Counted from the stretch's first letter, positions 1-8,714 are shown. The stretch: DNA of 64,000 nt from an uncultured Clostridia bacterium (GCA_934633695.1 CAKTYT010000001.1:252516-316515); one strand, 5' to 3'. Program-made: numbers and translations. The notes: generated from the sequence alone by a model not told the origin.

Positions 1-2061
1 GGACAGCATTCCGCAATTGTTTGGTTTCGTTGCTTGGACTCCCAGAATAAAATCAAACCTGGTTACATATCGATGCATGATCTCAGGAACCTCAACTTTG
101 CCGAGATTGGAAATATTGAGACAGCTTGTTCGTTCACCAACACTGTTGTAAATCGCCTTCATGACAATATTTTTTGCAAACAGAGGAGCGATTCTTAGAA
201 GAATTGAACGCTCTGCATTGGCATTGGGGGTAAACCTTGACTGCATACGTTTTGCAGTGACTTCGAAACCGAGCTGATGCTTAACTGCTTTGACGATTTC
301 ATCAAAATCATAATCACCCATCCTTGGGTCGATTTCAGGCATAACAACATCGGCAAAGTTACGTAGGGTTATGCTTTTAAAAAGTTTGCGAAGATTTACG
401 GGGATGACAATGCGGATGGGCTTCTGACGGCTTTTATTTGGAACCTGAGCGTCTTGAATACGCTGAAGCGCCATGAGCATGGCGGCAGTGACAAATTCAG
501 TGAGCGTAGCGTTATGCTGCTTTGATATTGCCAAAGCCTCGGTCACGTCGTACATTATTGTTGTCAGATGACGAAAATCATCGGGCTCCATCGTGTATCT
601 GATTTTAAATGCAGCACTTTTCCTTCGTCCTGCACTGCATTCACCGCGATTTTTCAGAAAACTGTCTTCAAATTCCTCCTCGTGCGGAACCTCAAGCCTG
701 TCAAGAATACCACACTCATTTGGAATGAATATGCCATAGCGTTGCTCGAGGTACTCGGCGAGCAATGTCTTGAGAAAAATCATTCCACCGGTGCCATCGG
801 TCAATGCGTGATAGAATTCAACTGCAAGGCGGGATTTATAGACAATCACACGCAACGCACATGAGTTTATCGTCTCAAACGGTGCGTGGGCAAGCGGCCA
901 GCTTGCTTCATCGGTGATTTCGGGCGGAGCTGACAACTCCTCAAGATAATACCAGAATACGCCTTTGCAAAGACGCACAGCTATGGATGGAAAACGTCGA
1001 ACGGTAACGTCAAGAGCGGTTTTCAGAATATCGCGGTCAATATCCTCGGTGAGCGTCGCAGACAGACGGAAAAAATTATTCCAGCGTCTCCTTTTTGCAG
1101 CAGGATAAATTTTTGCTGCATTATCGAGTTTCATCCAACGAAGCTTTCTTTCATGCATCAGCCTTTCATCAAGAAAATCGTTCATTGAATCAATGTCGCA
1201 TTTGCGTTCACGAATGCAATACAGCGGATAAGCATGCCACATATGGTCGGCAACGACTAGTTGACTCTCGCAGCCGCACTTTTTAAGTGCAGAATGAAGA
1301 TTCCTTGAATCGTCAAGCAGGATCTCGTCTCCTCCGACAAAGATCAAAGACGGGGGGAGTCCTGCGAGATCCGCAAAAATGGGAGAAACAAGCCCGTCCC
1401 TCGCTTTCTCGAATACTTCCCCGACATCGCAATGCAAATAGCTCTTCGCATGAAAAAGCAGTGCCTCCCTTGTGAGAGATGGATCTCTATCACGATTAAA
1501 ATCATGAGATTTTCCACTGAACGTTAAGTCTGTCCATGGCGAAATGGATATGATGCAGGCGGGCAGCGGAAGCCTCAACTGTTTTGCTTTCAGGCAGAGT
1601 GCATAGCACAGTCCGCCACCGGCACTCTCGCCGCAGAAAACAATTTGACTCGGAAGATACCCGTTATTAAGAAGCATACGGTATCCTTCCAGTGCATCAT
1701 CGATGCACGCCGGGTAAGGAAATTCCGGTGCAAGTCGATATGCAACGCACATAACCTTAATTCCCAAATCAGCTGCAAGAACAGAGCCGAAGCCTTTGGC
1801 ATATTCAATATCTCCGCACGTATAACCACCGCCGTGAAGGTACAGGATAACCCCCTTTTTTAACTCGTCTCTCGGATGGATGAGGCAGGCATCCGAGTTT
1901 GTGAGTTTAAAATTGTTTATCTCAACGTTTTTTCGCATGGTCTTGGCAAGCACAGCACCCAAAACATCCTGTCCGCGTCTTAATCCCTCAAGAGAAATTG
2001 CATTGCTGAGAGGCTTGATCCGTTCCAATTGCCGTCTTGCGAACTCGGCGGAAAGCTCCAT
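1..2061 (-). CDS. Alpha/beta hydrolase fused to an alcohol-acetyltransferase/condensation-like domain (3' end cut by window edge)
   Basis: The frame is open from the ATG at 2061 to base 1 with no stop, giving at least 687 codons. Residues about 60-300 are a hormone-sensitive-lipase-type alpha/beta hydrolase: oxyanion motif HGGG at 76-79, nucleophile elbow GESAGG with Ser146, acid in GGDE (Asp245) and His276 in the motif DHMWHAYP. From about residue 312 (WMKLDNAAKIYPA) a second domain of the CoA-dependent acyltransferase/condensation superfamily begins, with an HxxxDG motif (HALTDG, His418-Asp422). The two activities suggest acyl ester hydrolysis coupled to acyl transfer to an alcohol or lipid; the substrate is unknown. 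A ribosome binding site (GAAAGGAG) precedes the ATG, and a SigA-like promoter lies at 2145-2173. No signal peptide is visible, so it is probably cytoplasmic. The domain calls are firm; the physiological role is inferred only. Confidence 0.85.
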   Translation of the reverse strand, partial: MELSAEFARRQLERIKPLSNAISLEGLRRGQDVLGAVLAKTMRKNVEINNFKLTNSDACLIHPRDELKKGVILYLHGGGYTCGDIEYAKGFGSVLAADLGIKVMCVAYRLAPEFPYPACIDDALEGYRMLLNNGYLPSQIVFCGESAGGGLCYALCLKAKQLRLPLPACIISISPWTDLTFSGKSHDFNRDRDPSLTREALLFHAKSYLHCDVGEVFEKARDGLVSPIFADLAGLPPSLIFVGGDEILLDDSRNLHSALKKCGCESQLVVADHMWHAYPLYCIRERKCDIDSMNDFLDERLMHERKLRWMKLDNAAKIYPAAKRRRWNNFFRLSATLTEDIDRDILKTALDVTVRRFPSIAVRLCKGVFWYYLEELSAPPEITDEASWPLAHAPFETINSCALRVIVYKSRLAVEFYHALTDGTGGMIFLKTLLAEYLEQRYGIFIPNECGILDRLEVPHEEEFEDSFLKNRGECSAGRRKSAAFKIRYTMEPDDFRHLTTIMYDVTEALAISKQHNATLTEFVTAAMLMALQRIQDAQVPNKSRQKPIRIVIPVNLRKLFKSITLRNFADVVMPEIDPRMGDYDFDEIVKAVKHQLGFEVTAKRMQSRFTPNANAERSILLRIAPLFAKNIVMKAIYNSVGERTSCLNISNLGKVEVPEIMHRYVTRFDFILGVQATKPNNCGMLS

Positions 2062-2144
2062 ATTCGACTGCTCCTTTCAGTTAATCTGCTCACGCAATAT
2101 AACTAAATTATATTGCCACAGATTCAATTTCGGTATCGTAGCTA

Positions 2145-2173
2145 ATTTTACCATAAAAATGACTCGAGTTCAA
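2145..2173 (-). promoter_or_regulatory. SigA-type promoter of the hydrolase-acyltransferase gene
   Basis: Read on the minus strand: TTGAAC (2173-2168), 17-base spacer, TAAAAT (2150-2145). It lies between the terminator of the upstream dockerin gene and the ATG at 2061. A second, less well placed TATAAT occurs closer to the gene. Confidence 0.55.
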
Positions 2174-2224
2174 CAATTGGCAATGTAAAACAGGAACAAT
2201 ACTTCTGCAATGAGAAAATGCACA

Positions 2225-2252
2225 TAAAAACAGGGCAGCTCTCGCTGCCCGT
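2225..2252 (-). terminator. Rho-independent terminator of the dockerin-protein gene
   Basis: Perfect 7-bp stem GGGCAGC/GCTGCCC with a four-base loop (2233-2250), followed on the minus strand by TGTTTTT. It sits just after the stop at 2268. Confidence 0.85.
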
Positions 2253-2267
2253 TTGAAAAAGCAATCA

Positions 2268-4025
2268 TCAGATTCCCATCGCCGAACGAAGAATCTCGAC
2301 GGCATCGACAACGTTTACAGAACCATCACCATTGAAATCAGCAAGCTCGAGCTGCTCTTGAGAGAGCGTAAGCAGCTGCATCGCATGACGCAGTACCATC
2401 AAACTGTCCGCAATTGTTATTTGTCCGTCCATATCAACATCACCGGGCATGAATTGAGGCGTATCGTCGGATGGAACATAGCAAAGACCGGCAATTGCTT
2501 CGTAGCCGATAGCGTCACCGCCGGGATAACCAATGTATGTCAAGTTTGCAGTGGCAAGATTGACCTCAAAAAATGCTCCGCCCTGGTCGTCCTGCTTCAT
2601 CCAATACATTTTACCGTTGGTGGGACAAAAACACATGGTTTGCTCATGATTGATGCTTGTAACGGTTGTTGAACCTATTATCGTGCATTCAGCCGTTTGC
2701 TTGTCAACACTGCAGAGATAGCCGAACATGTCGATGCCGTAAAGTCTGCCGTCAGTTGTACACTCCAGTGTACTGAGGTACCTCGATGTGTCATTTACGA
2801 GATCAAAATGCAGCGTAATTGGGTCAATTGTGTAAATCCCGAAATAGAGCGAATAAATTGTCTCGTTGGTTGCCATCAAACAAAAGATTTGCCCAGTGAC
2901 AGCGTCATATGTCATGTCGCGAACGTAATAACCTGAACGGACAGTAGTTGTCTCCCTTTCGTAAGTTTCAGCATTAATTTTCACAAGATCATAACCATCT
3001 TCTTCCGAGCGTGTAAACCCGTAGAAGAAACCGTCAATATAGCACATAGCCGTTAAAGCAGAAAGTCCTTCCTGTGCATCGACGATATCAAAGGAACTTA
3101 CATCATCAGCACGGAAACTGACGATTGCCTTACCAGGATAGACTTTGTAACCAGTCAGTGTTGGGATCGAGCTGTATTCTGAGACAACTGTAACGATGCA
3201 GCTGTCGCTGAAGACTCCTGCGCCATCGCTCGCAGTAATGACAGTAGTTCCTTCACTTCCGGTGATAAGCAGGCCGTTTTCATCGACAACAGCAACCGTA
3301 GGATTTGAGGAAACGTAATTGACCGTCTGGACGGTTGCATTTTCAGGAAGCACGTGTGCATTAAAGCTGTAAGTGGAACCAAGAAGGACGGTTTCTTCGG
3401 TCGTCCCAATCGTTACTCCCGTGACGGGAACGAAATCTACAGGTCTTTCACGGCGTTCGTAGAGTCGTATATTGCACTGCTGATACTCATTAAAGCAATC
3501 AAAATATTGCTCTTCGCCGTTCACACGAAAAAGAATATATCCGGATTTTGAAATGTTATGAATAACAGGTTCGCTGCCGATGGAGGAATCTTCATTTTCA
3601 TGGATGATATGTTCCCAGTACTGCCGTTCAGACGGATTTGTCGTAAGCGTAAAGTTGAGCTTCGCAAGATATTCATTGTTCTCAACACTCTTTATTATGT
3701 AGCCGTCCTCTGCGTTTCCGTTAAACTGCCAAAGAATTGCATCGTTTACGTTGCTGACAACATAATCACCTGCAACGGTAACGAATGCCGGAATCAGGCC
3801 ATCGTCATCCGCCATATGTACGTTTGACACAGCGTGATGGTAACCGAATTGTTCGGTAATCATGCAGTAGATTCCACCGTCCACAGGCTGATCAACACGA
3901 ACATAAATGTAATCATCGTTATCAAGAGCGGCCGTTCGGCCTTCTGAATGGACGATGGGGAATGATGATGCAAGCATTACAAGCACCAGTACGAGGGAAA
4001 AGATGCGTTTGATGTTCAATTTCAT
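2268..4025 (-). CDS. Secreted protein with Big_2 domain, propeller-like region and C-terminal dockerin-like module
   Basis: 585 residues from the ATG at 4025, which has AAAGGAG just upstream; an ATG 24 codons earlier in the same frame lacks this. Residues 1-28 form a signal peptide (KLNIKRIFSLVLVLVMLASS). Residues about 35-190 are rich in beta-strand signatures and resemble a ricin-type/lectin-like region, not assigned with confidence. Residues about 200-281 are a Big_2 immunoglobulin-like domain (VTGVTIG ... SEGTTVITA). The next ~240 residues contain recurring strand patterns like a beta-propeller. The last ~60 residues carry two Ca-binding loops (DVDMDGQITIAD and DFNGDGSVNVVD), each followed by a helix, as in type I dockerins. 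It should be exported and could dock onto a cohesin-bearing scaffold or the cell surface. No enzyme active site is recognised. No cohesin gene lies in this window. Confidence 0.85.
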   Translation of the reverse strand: MKLNIKRIFSLVLVLVMLASSFPIVHSEGRTAALDNDDYIYVRVDQPVDGGIYCMITEQFGYHHAVSNVHMADDDGLIPAFVTVAGDYVVSNVNDAILWQFNGNAEDGYIIKSVENNEYLAKLNFTLTTNPSERQYWEHIIHENEDSSIGSEPVIHNISKSGYILFRVNGEEQYFDCFNEYQQCNIRLYERRERPVDFVPVTGVTIGTTEETVLLGSTYSFNAHVLPENATVQTVNYVSSNPTVAVVDENGLLITGSEGTTVITASDGAGVFSDSCIVTVVSEYSSIPTLTGYKVYPGKAIVSFRADDVSSFDIVDAQEGLSALTAMCYIDGFFYGFTRSEEDGYDLVKINAETYERETTTVRSGYYVRDMTYDAVTGQIFCLMATNETIYSLYFGIYTIDPITLHFDLVNDTSRYLSTLECTTDGRLYGIDMFGYLCSVDKQTAECTIIGSTTVTSINHEQTMCFCPTNGKMYWMKQDDQGGAFFEVNLATANLTYIGYPGGDAIGYEAIAGLCYVPSDDTPQFMPGDVDMDGQITIADSLMVLRHAMQLLTLSQEQLELADFNGDGSVNVVDAVEILRSAMGI

Positions 4026-4068
4026 AAAGTTCTCCTTTGTATTTGAATTGGCACAAAACCATGGTGAT

Positions 4069-4097
4069 ATTATATCAATGCGGGAAAGCATTGTCAA
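4069..4097 (-). promoter_or_regulatory. SigA consensus promoter of the dockerin-protein gene
   Basis: On the minus strand: TTGACA (4097-4092), 17-base spacer, TATAAT (4074-4069), a perfect consensus pair. The transcript would start about 40 bases before the ATG at 4025. It diverges from the penicillin-binding-protein promoter at 4145-4173. Confidence 0.85.
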
Positions 4098-4144
4098 TAT
4101 CCGATTTCCATTGCTTTTTCCGGGCAGTACAATTTGAAAACATA

Positions 4145-4173
4145 TTTACAAACTCTGCCTTAGGGGTTATAAT
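4145..4173 (+). promoter_or_regulatory. SigA-type promoter of the penicillin-binding-protein gene
   Basis: TTTACA (4145-4150), 17-base spacer, TATAAT (4168-4173). A small hairpin (CCGAAGCTTTTCGG, about 4182-4195) lies in the roughly 60-base leader before the ATG at 4242. Confidence 0.8.
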
Positions 4174-4241
4174 CTAATCGTACCGAAGCTTTTCGGCACA
4201 GCAATGCTATTAACACCGGGAACTACGAAAGGCTTACTCAT

Positions 4242-6635
4242 ATGAAAATAAAACGGATAATTTGCATAATGCTCGTCCTTTTTACGATTTCTTCATTTGG
4301 ATGCAATAAAACCATTGTTGAAAAAGACAGAAATATTTTTAAATTGTTCATGGATGCATATTGCGGACGCGAACTTGTTGAAGCATACTCGTTTATAAGC
4401 GAAAGCTATGCCGTTGACAACGGAAGACTTGTTACCACAAAAAATGAAAATGCGTTGACGTTGACTGAGTTTGAAGACAAGATCAGAAGTGTGGACGAAC
4501 TCCTCGGAGTCGAGAAGATAACCTATGAATTAATTGACGAGACATCTAATGATAATGGCCGTACGTTTAGGTTTAATCTGGTTTACGAGACTTCAAATGT
4601 AGGACGTATCGAATCAGATGAATATAAGCTTTCTGCTGTGCTTGAAGATGGAACGTGGAAAGTCATTTGGTCACCTTCGTTGATTTTTCCCGAAATGGAG
4701 TGGGGGGATAAATTGACAAAGACAGTTAATAAGGCAAGGCGCGGCGACATCCTTGCAAACGGTAAGGCAATTGCAATTGCCGCCGACCTTACAACCGCTT
4801 ATGTGAACCTTACGGAGGCGATAGGCAGGGATCTCATAATTGAACGCATAATTGAAAACGAGAAGTTGGAGCAACTTGTTTTGAACCAATACAGTGTTTA
4901 TGAAGATTGGAATGAACTTGAACAGGTGGACAAAGACAAGCTTGTTGAGAAGCAAGTGTTGAAGCTTGCTGAAGAGAAGCTCTCCGAGTATTTCAGGGAT
5001 TATGACGGTAAGCTCATGAGTATTATCCCAAATGAGCTTGATGCTCTGGCCGAGAGTATTATGGCTGTTTCGAAGCTTGATCGCGAAGCTATTGATGATA
5101 TTTTCAGCAAGGCATATGGTGAAGAGGCAATTGCAATAATCGAACAGTACTATCCTGACGAGTTGAGCGACGAACAGTGGGATGCATTTGAGACTGTCAA
5201 AGGGGTTCATGTTGCAACTTCGGGTTTCGGAACGTGCAGACTTTATCCGTACGAAGGTCTTCTCGCACATACTCTTGGATATACGGCTCCCATTTACGCT
5301 GAAGAGATTACAAAGTACAACGAAGGTAGAACTGAAGACGATGGTTTATACGACGCTTCAAGCTATGTTGGAAGAAATGGAATTGAAAAGCAATACGAAA
5401 CAGAGCTTCGCGGTAAGGACGGGTATGTGTATGCAATAAGAAATGCCGATGGTAAGAAAAAACGTGTATTTCTCGAAAAAGAAAAGCAGGATGGGTTGGA
5501 TATAAATCTTACAATTGACCTTGAATTGCAACAGAGGACGGAGGAACTTCTCGAACTTGTCCTTTACGGTGATGATACAGCAGGTGCAGTCATTGTTATG
5601 AACCCGAAAACGGGGGCATTGAATGCCATTGCATCTTATCCCACATACGATTTAAACTCTCTGGCACGTTCTGTTTCGGGTTACTACGATTATCTTACGA
5701 GCATTGTCAATGTTCCTCTTAGAAACAGAACAACTGATGGTGCATATCCACCCGGCTCGATTTTCAAAGCATTTACTGCTGCCGCTGCACTTGATGAAGG
5801 GGTTGTAAACGAAAGTTACATATTCACCGGAAACATTGTCAATGATTATTGGACGCCGACCGGCTATGGAAGTTGGCCTTGGCCGGCAATAAAAAGGACA
5901 AAGGTAACGAATCGAACAGAACCTACAAACATGACAAATGCGATGCTGCATTCTGACAATATCTATTTTGCAGACCTTGCATTGAAACTCGGGGAGGAAA
6001 GGTTCTGCAAATATATGCGGAAACTCGGCATTGATCAAAAGGTTCCGTTTGAGCTTGGCGGAACAAGATCTCAGATCATGAGTAAAAATACGACGATGAA
6101 TTTTAAAATGCTTGCAGATTCCGGTTACGGGCAGGGGCAAGTGCTTACAACACCATTGCAGCTGGCAGTCATGTTCAGTGCTTTCAGGAATAATGGGAGC
6201 TTGCCTGTACCTTATATCACGGATTCATTTTATCACTATGAATCGGATGGCGTGACTTATACCTGCATTGAAAAGAAAGAACCGCAAACCTGGATAAGCA
6301 ATGCAATTTCCGCATCAGCTGTCGCAAAAATAACGCCCATGCTCCAGGGTGTTATGGATCCCGACAAGAATGGTACGGGAAGAAGCCTGAGGGTTCCGGA
6401 TTGCACTGTTGCGGGTAAAACGGGTACAGCTGAGCTTGACAATGAAAAGAGCAGGATTATTTCATGGATCGCCGCATACAGATTTGATGTCGGCGAAGAA
6501 GATGAAAGACTTGTTCTTGTTATGCTTGAAGTTCCGAATTCCGGTGGATATTCTTCTCTCAAGTTTCAAATTGCAAGGGAGCTTTTAAAACTCGGAACTG
6601 ATATAAAGGATCCGAATGCAGCTCCAGAGGAATAG
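4242..6635 (+). CDS. Class B penicillin-binding protein, MecA/PBP3-type lipoprotein transpeptidase
   Basis: 797 residues. It cross-links peptidoglycan stem peptides outside the membrane. The N-terminus is a lipoprotein signal with lipobox Cys21 (ISSFGC). Residues about 30-145 form an NTF2-like MecA_N-type domain, about 155-400 the PBP dimerisation domain, and about 430-780 the transpeptidase. Catalytic motifs are present: SxxK at Ser506-Lys509 (PPGSIFK), SxN at Ser571-Asn573 (SDN) and KTG at 726-728 (AGKTGTAE). The domain order resembles the MecA/PBP2a and Bacillus PbpC group, several of which have low beta-lactam affinity; whether this one does is not visible. Anchoring as a lipoprotein rather than by an uncleaved helix is read from the Cys21 lipobox. 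It is monocistronic, with its own promoter and a terminator at 6642. Confidence 0.93.
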   Translation: MKIKRIICIMLVLFTISSFGCNKTIVEKDRNIFKLFMDAYCGRELVEAYSFISESYAVDNGRLVTTKNENALTLTEFEDKIRSVDELLGVEKITYELIDETSNDNGRTFRFNLVYETSNVGRIESDEYKLSAVLEDGTWKVIWSPSLIFPEMEWGDKLTKTVNKARRGDILANGKAIAIAADLTTAYVNLTEAIGRDLIIERIIENEKLEQLVLNQYSVYEDWNELEQVDKDKLVEKQVLKLAEEKLSEYFRDYDGKLMSIIPNELDALAESIMAVSKLDREAIDDIFSKAYGEEAIAIIEQYYPDELSDEQWDAFETVKGVHVATSGFGTCRLYPYEGLLAHTLGYTAPIYAEEITKYNEGRTEDDGLYDASSYVGRNGIEKQYETELRGKDGYVYAIRNADGKKKRVFLEKEKQDGLDINLTIDLELQQRTEELLELVLYGDDTAGAVIVMNPKTGALNAIASYPTYDLNSLARSVSGYYDYLTSIVNVPLRNRTTDGAYPPGSIFKAFTAAAALDEGVVNESYIFTGNIVNDYWTPTGYGSWPWPAIKRTKVTNRTEPTNMTNAMLHSDNIYFADLALKLGEERFCKYMRKLGIDQKVPFELGGTRSQIMSKNTTMNFKMLADSGYGQGQVLTTPLQLAVMFSAFRNNGSLPVPYITDSFYHYESDGVTYTCIEKKEPQTWISNAISASAVAKITPMLQGVMDPDKNGTGRSLRVPDCTVAGKTGTAELDNEKSRIISWIAAYRFDVGEEDERLVLVMLEVPNSGGYSSLKFQIARELLKLGTDIKDPNAAPEE

Positions 6636-6641
6636 TCCTTT

Positions 6642-6675
6642 CAGGTCGGCTTTATCCGACCTGATTTATTTTTTC
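6642..6675. terminator. Bidirectional terminator between convergent genes
   Basis: Stem CAGGTCGG/CCGACCTG (6642-6649 and 6656-6663), six-base loop, followed on the plus strand by ATTTATTTTTT. The convergent minus-strand gene ends within its tail at 6666. Confidence 0.8.
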
Positions 6676-7463
6676 GAAATAAATTTTCTGACAGTTATGC
6701 AGATTCCTGCAAACATGACCAGTACGAAAGAGAAGATTCTCATATACAGTCCGTATTTTACTATGAATGAAAGCAAATAAGTCACTCCACCGAGAGTAAA
6801 ATATTTTATGAGTCGGTCTTGCCCGATGGCTGCGGAAATGGGGATATTAATGAGGTGCTTCCGTTCTTTCTTGCTTCGACGTATTATTTCACTGCTGATT
6901 TCCTCATCCGAAACATATGCCAAGTCTGCAAAGTCGCTGTTTGAAAAAATAGACACATGCTTGATCGGAAAACTATTTGAAAGTACCGCAATGAATGCTT
7001 CAGCTTCCTTTGAAGGTCTTTCAAAAGAAAAAATACTTACACTTTGGTACTTATTCTCCTTCGCATTCCTTACAGCCCCCGCAACATCATTGACTGTAAG
7101 CTCGCCGAATGATTGGATCAGTACAGCATCTGCACGTTTTTTTAATATTTCAGTAAGCAGGACGGTTCTTTCACACACCAAAAGTTTGTATTTCAAAAGT
7201 TCTTCTCTTATCGTTGACCGCATCATTGCTTCGTGCTTTCTTATTCTGTTTTCACGAAACATGCCAATAACGACAAACACAATGATTGCCGTTAATGCAG
7301 ACAGAATAATACGCAGCTTGATTTCGCTTCCCCTGCTTGCGAGCAGGAGATATGCAGTGACGAAAACACCGCTGCAAAAAATAAAACGGTCAAAAAAGCA
7401 GGCAAATTCAGTCCTGCCTTTGCTGTAGTCTCTTTTTATTGCAGTAAGATAGATTGATTCCAT
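6666..7463 (-). CDS. Four-helix membrane protein of unknown function
   Basis: 265 residues, family not recognised. Two hydrophobic helices near the N-terminus (about 27-43 and 50-68) and two near the C-terminus (about 222-258) flank a soluble domain of about 150 residues. That domain has alternating strands and helices (ADAVLIQSFGELT, VSIFSFERPSKEAEAF) reminiscent of a Rossmann or restriction-endonuclease-like fold; this is a guess. A basic stretch (RRSKKERKH) lies just before the third helix, which suggests that the soluble domain faces the cytoplasm. The ATG at 7463 is the only good start, but no ribosome binding site is visible upstream. It diverges from nadD-yqeK and converges on the penicillin-binding protein. 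Confidence 0.6.
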   Translation of the reverse strand: MESIYLTAIKRDYSKGRTEFACFFDRFIFCSGVFVTAYLLLASRGSEIKLRIILSALTAIIVFVVIGMFRENRIRKHEAMMRSTIREELLKYKLLVCERTVLLTEILKKRADAVLIQSFGELTVNDVAGAVRNAKENKYQSVSIFSFERPSKEAEAFIAVLSNSFPIKHVSIFSNSDFADLAYVSDEEISSEIIRRSKKERKHLINIPISAAIGQDRLIKYFTLGGVTYLLSFIVKYGLYMRIFSFVLVMFAGICITVRKFISKK

Positions 7464-7494
7464 GAATATAGTTTTCGCAATTCACTTCCATGTA

Positions 7495-7523
7495 TTCACA
7501 AATTCGGATGGATGATGTATAAT
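7495..7523 (+). promoter_or_regulatory. Promoter giving a probable leaderless nadD-yqeK mRNA
   Basis: TTCACA (7495-7500), 17-base spacer, TATAAT (7518-7523). The expected transcription start, about 7 bases past the -10 box, is 7530, which is the A of the ATG. No ribosome binding site precedes that ATG. Confidence 0.65.
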
Positions 7524-7529
7524 TATGCC

Positions 7530-8714
7530 ATGAAAATAGGTATTTACGGTGGAACGTTCGACCCGATACATAACGGGCACATAGCGGTTGCAAATGCAGT
7601 AAGGCGTGAATTCGGCCTTGACTGTGTTGTTTTTGTTGTTGCTGCTGACCCACCCCACAAGCGTAATAACAATCGTACGCCGGGGAGAGTAAGGCTGCAA
7701 ATGGTTCAGGCTGCAATTGATGGAGAAAAGGGGCTTGCGGTATCCGACATTGAACTCAGGCGTGGGGGAGTCAGCTACACAGTTGATACTCTCGCCGAAT
7801 TTCACAGGCTCTATGAGGATGCAAAATTATACTTCATTGTCGGTGCCGATATGCTCATTGATTTTCCCACATGGTATAAGCCTGACGAAATTCTTAGATT
7901 GGCAACTCTTGTTGCCGCAGGACGTGAAGGCAACAGAACTCACGATGAACTCTGTGCAGCCGCAGTGAGCATAAAAGAGCAGTTTGGCGGACGAGTAATT
8001 GTATCGTTGACTTGCGGACCTTTGATTTCATCAACGGAGATAAGGAAACGTGTTTATGATGCTCTGCCGATAAACAATCTCGTACCGTTGAGGACTGAGT
8101 TGATTATTTATGGACAATCGCTTTATGTCAGTGACGAACTAAAGCAAATCCATGATAAGCTTGCAGAAACGATTGATGAAAAACGGTTACAGCACACCAT
8201 GTATGTTGAACGGGAGGCGATCGTGCTTGCCGCACGTTACGGTGTGGATGCGAAAAAGGCAAGGCTTGCTGCATTGATCCATGACTGTGTAAAGGTTCCG
8301 GGTTCTCAAATCGTCGAACTGGCAGCAAAGTATAACTACGATCTTTCCGGGGAAGAGCTGATGAATCCCTACATTATCCATTCCGGACTTGGTGCTGTTG
8401 TTGCAAAAAAAGAGTACGGTATTGAAGATGAGGAAATACTTAATGCCATCAGGCGTCATACACTTGGATGCGAGAATATGACAGATCTTGACAAGGTTAT
8501 CTATCTTGCAGATAAGGTTGAGCCGTCAAGAAAATACCGCCGCGTGGGGACATTGAGGGACCTTGCAATGTTTGACCTCGATGCGGGAGTGATCGCTACG
8601 ATGAGACATACGATTAATTTTACAAGGTCGAGCGGACGGGCGGTTCATCCGCTGACGCTTAAGGTTATCGAGACTTTGCAGAAGGCATCTGAAAAAAAGA
8701 ACAAACAGAAGTAA
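7530..8714 (+). CDS. nadD: Bifunctional NadD-YqeK: nicotinate-nucleotide adenylyltransferase fused to an HD-domain nucleotide hydrolase
   Basis: 394 residues. Residues 1 to about 200 are NadD, which makes deamido-NAD from nicotinate mononucleotide and ATP: GGTFDPIHNGH near the start and ISSTEIR near residue 170 are its two adenylyltransferase signatures. Residues about 208-390 are YqeK, an HD-domain protein of the type shown to hydrolyse diadenosine tetraphosphate, with AALIHDC as the HD motif and IRRHTLG and LADKVEPSRKY downstream. In Bacillus and most Clostridia these are two adjacent genes; here one frame runs through both. Start: ATG 7530 begins directly at the MKIGIYGGTF signature; an ATG six codons earlier lies inside the -10 box. 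rsfS follows 18 bases later, the usual order. Confidence 0.92.
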   Translation: MKIGIYGGTFDPIHNGHIAVANAVRREFGLDCVVFVVAADPPHKRNNNRTPGRVRLQMVQAAIDGEKGLAVSDIELRRGGVSYTVDTLAEFHRLYEDAKLYFIVGADMLIDFPTWYKPDEILRLATLVAAGREGNRTHDELCAAAVSIKEQFGGRVIVSLTCGPLISSTEIRKRVYDALPINNLVPLRTELIIYGQSLYVSDELKQIHDKLAETIDEKRLQHTMYVEREAIVLAARYGVDAKKARLAALIHDCVKVPGSQIVELAAKYNYDLSGEELMNPYIIHSGLGAVVAKKEYGIEDEEILNAIRRHTLGCENMTDLDKVIYLADKVEPSRKYRRVGTLRDLAMFDLDAGVIATMRHTINFTRSSGRAVHPLTLKVIETLQKASEKKNKQK

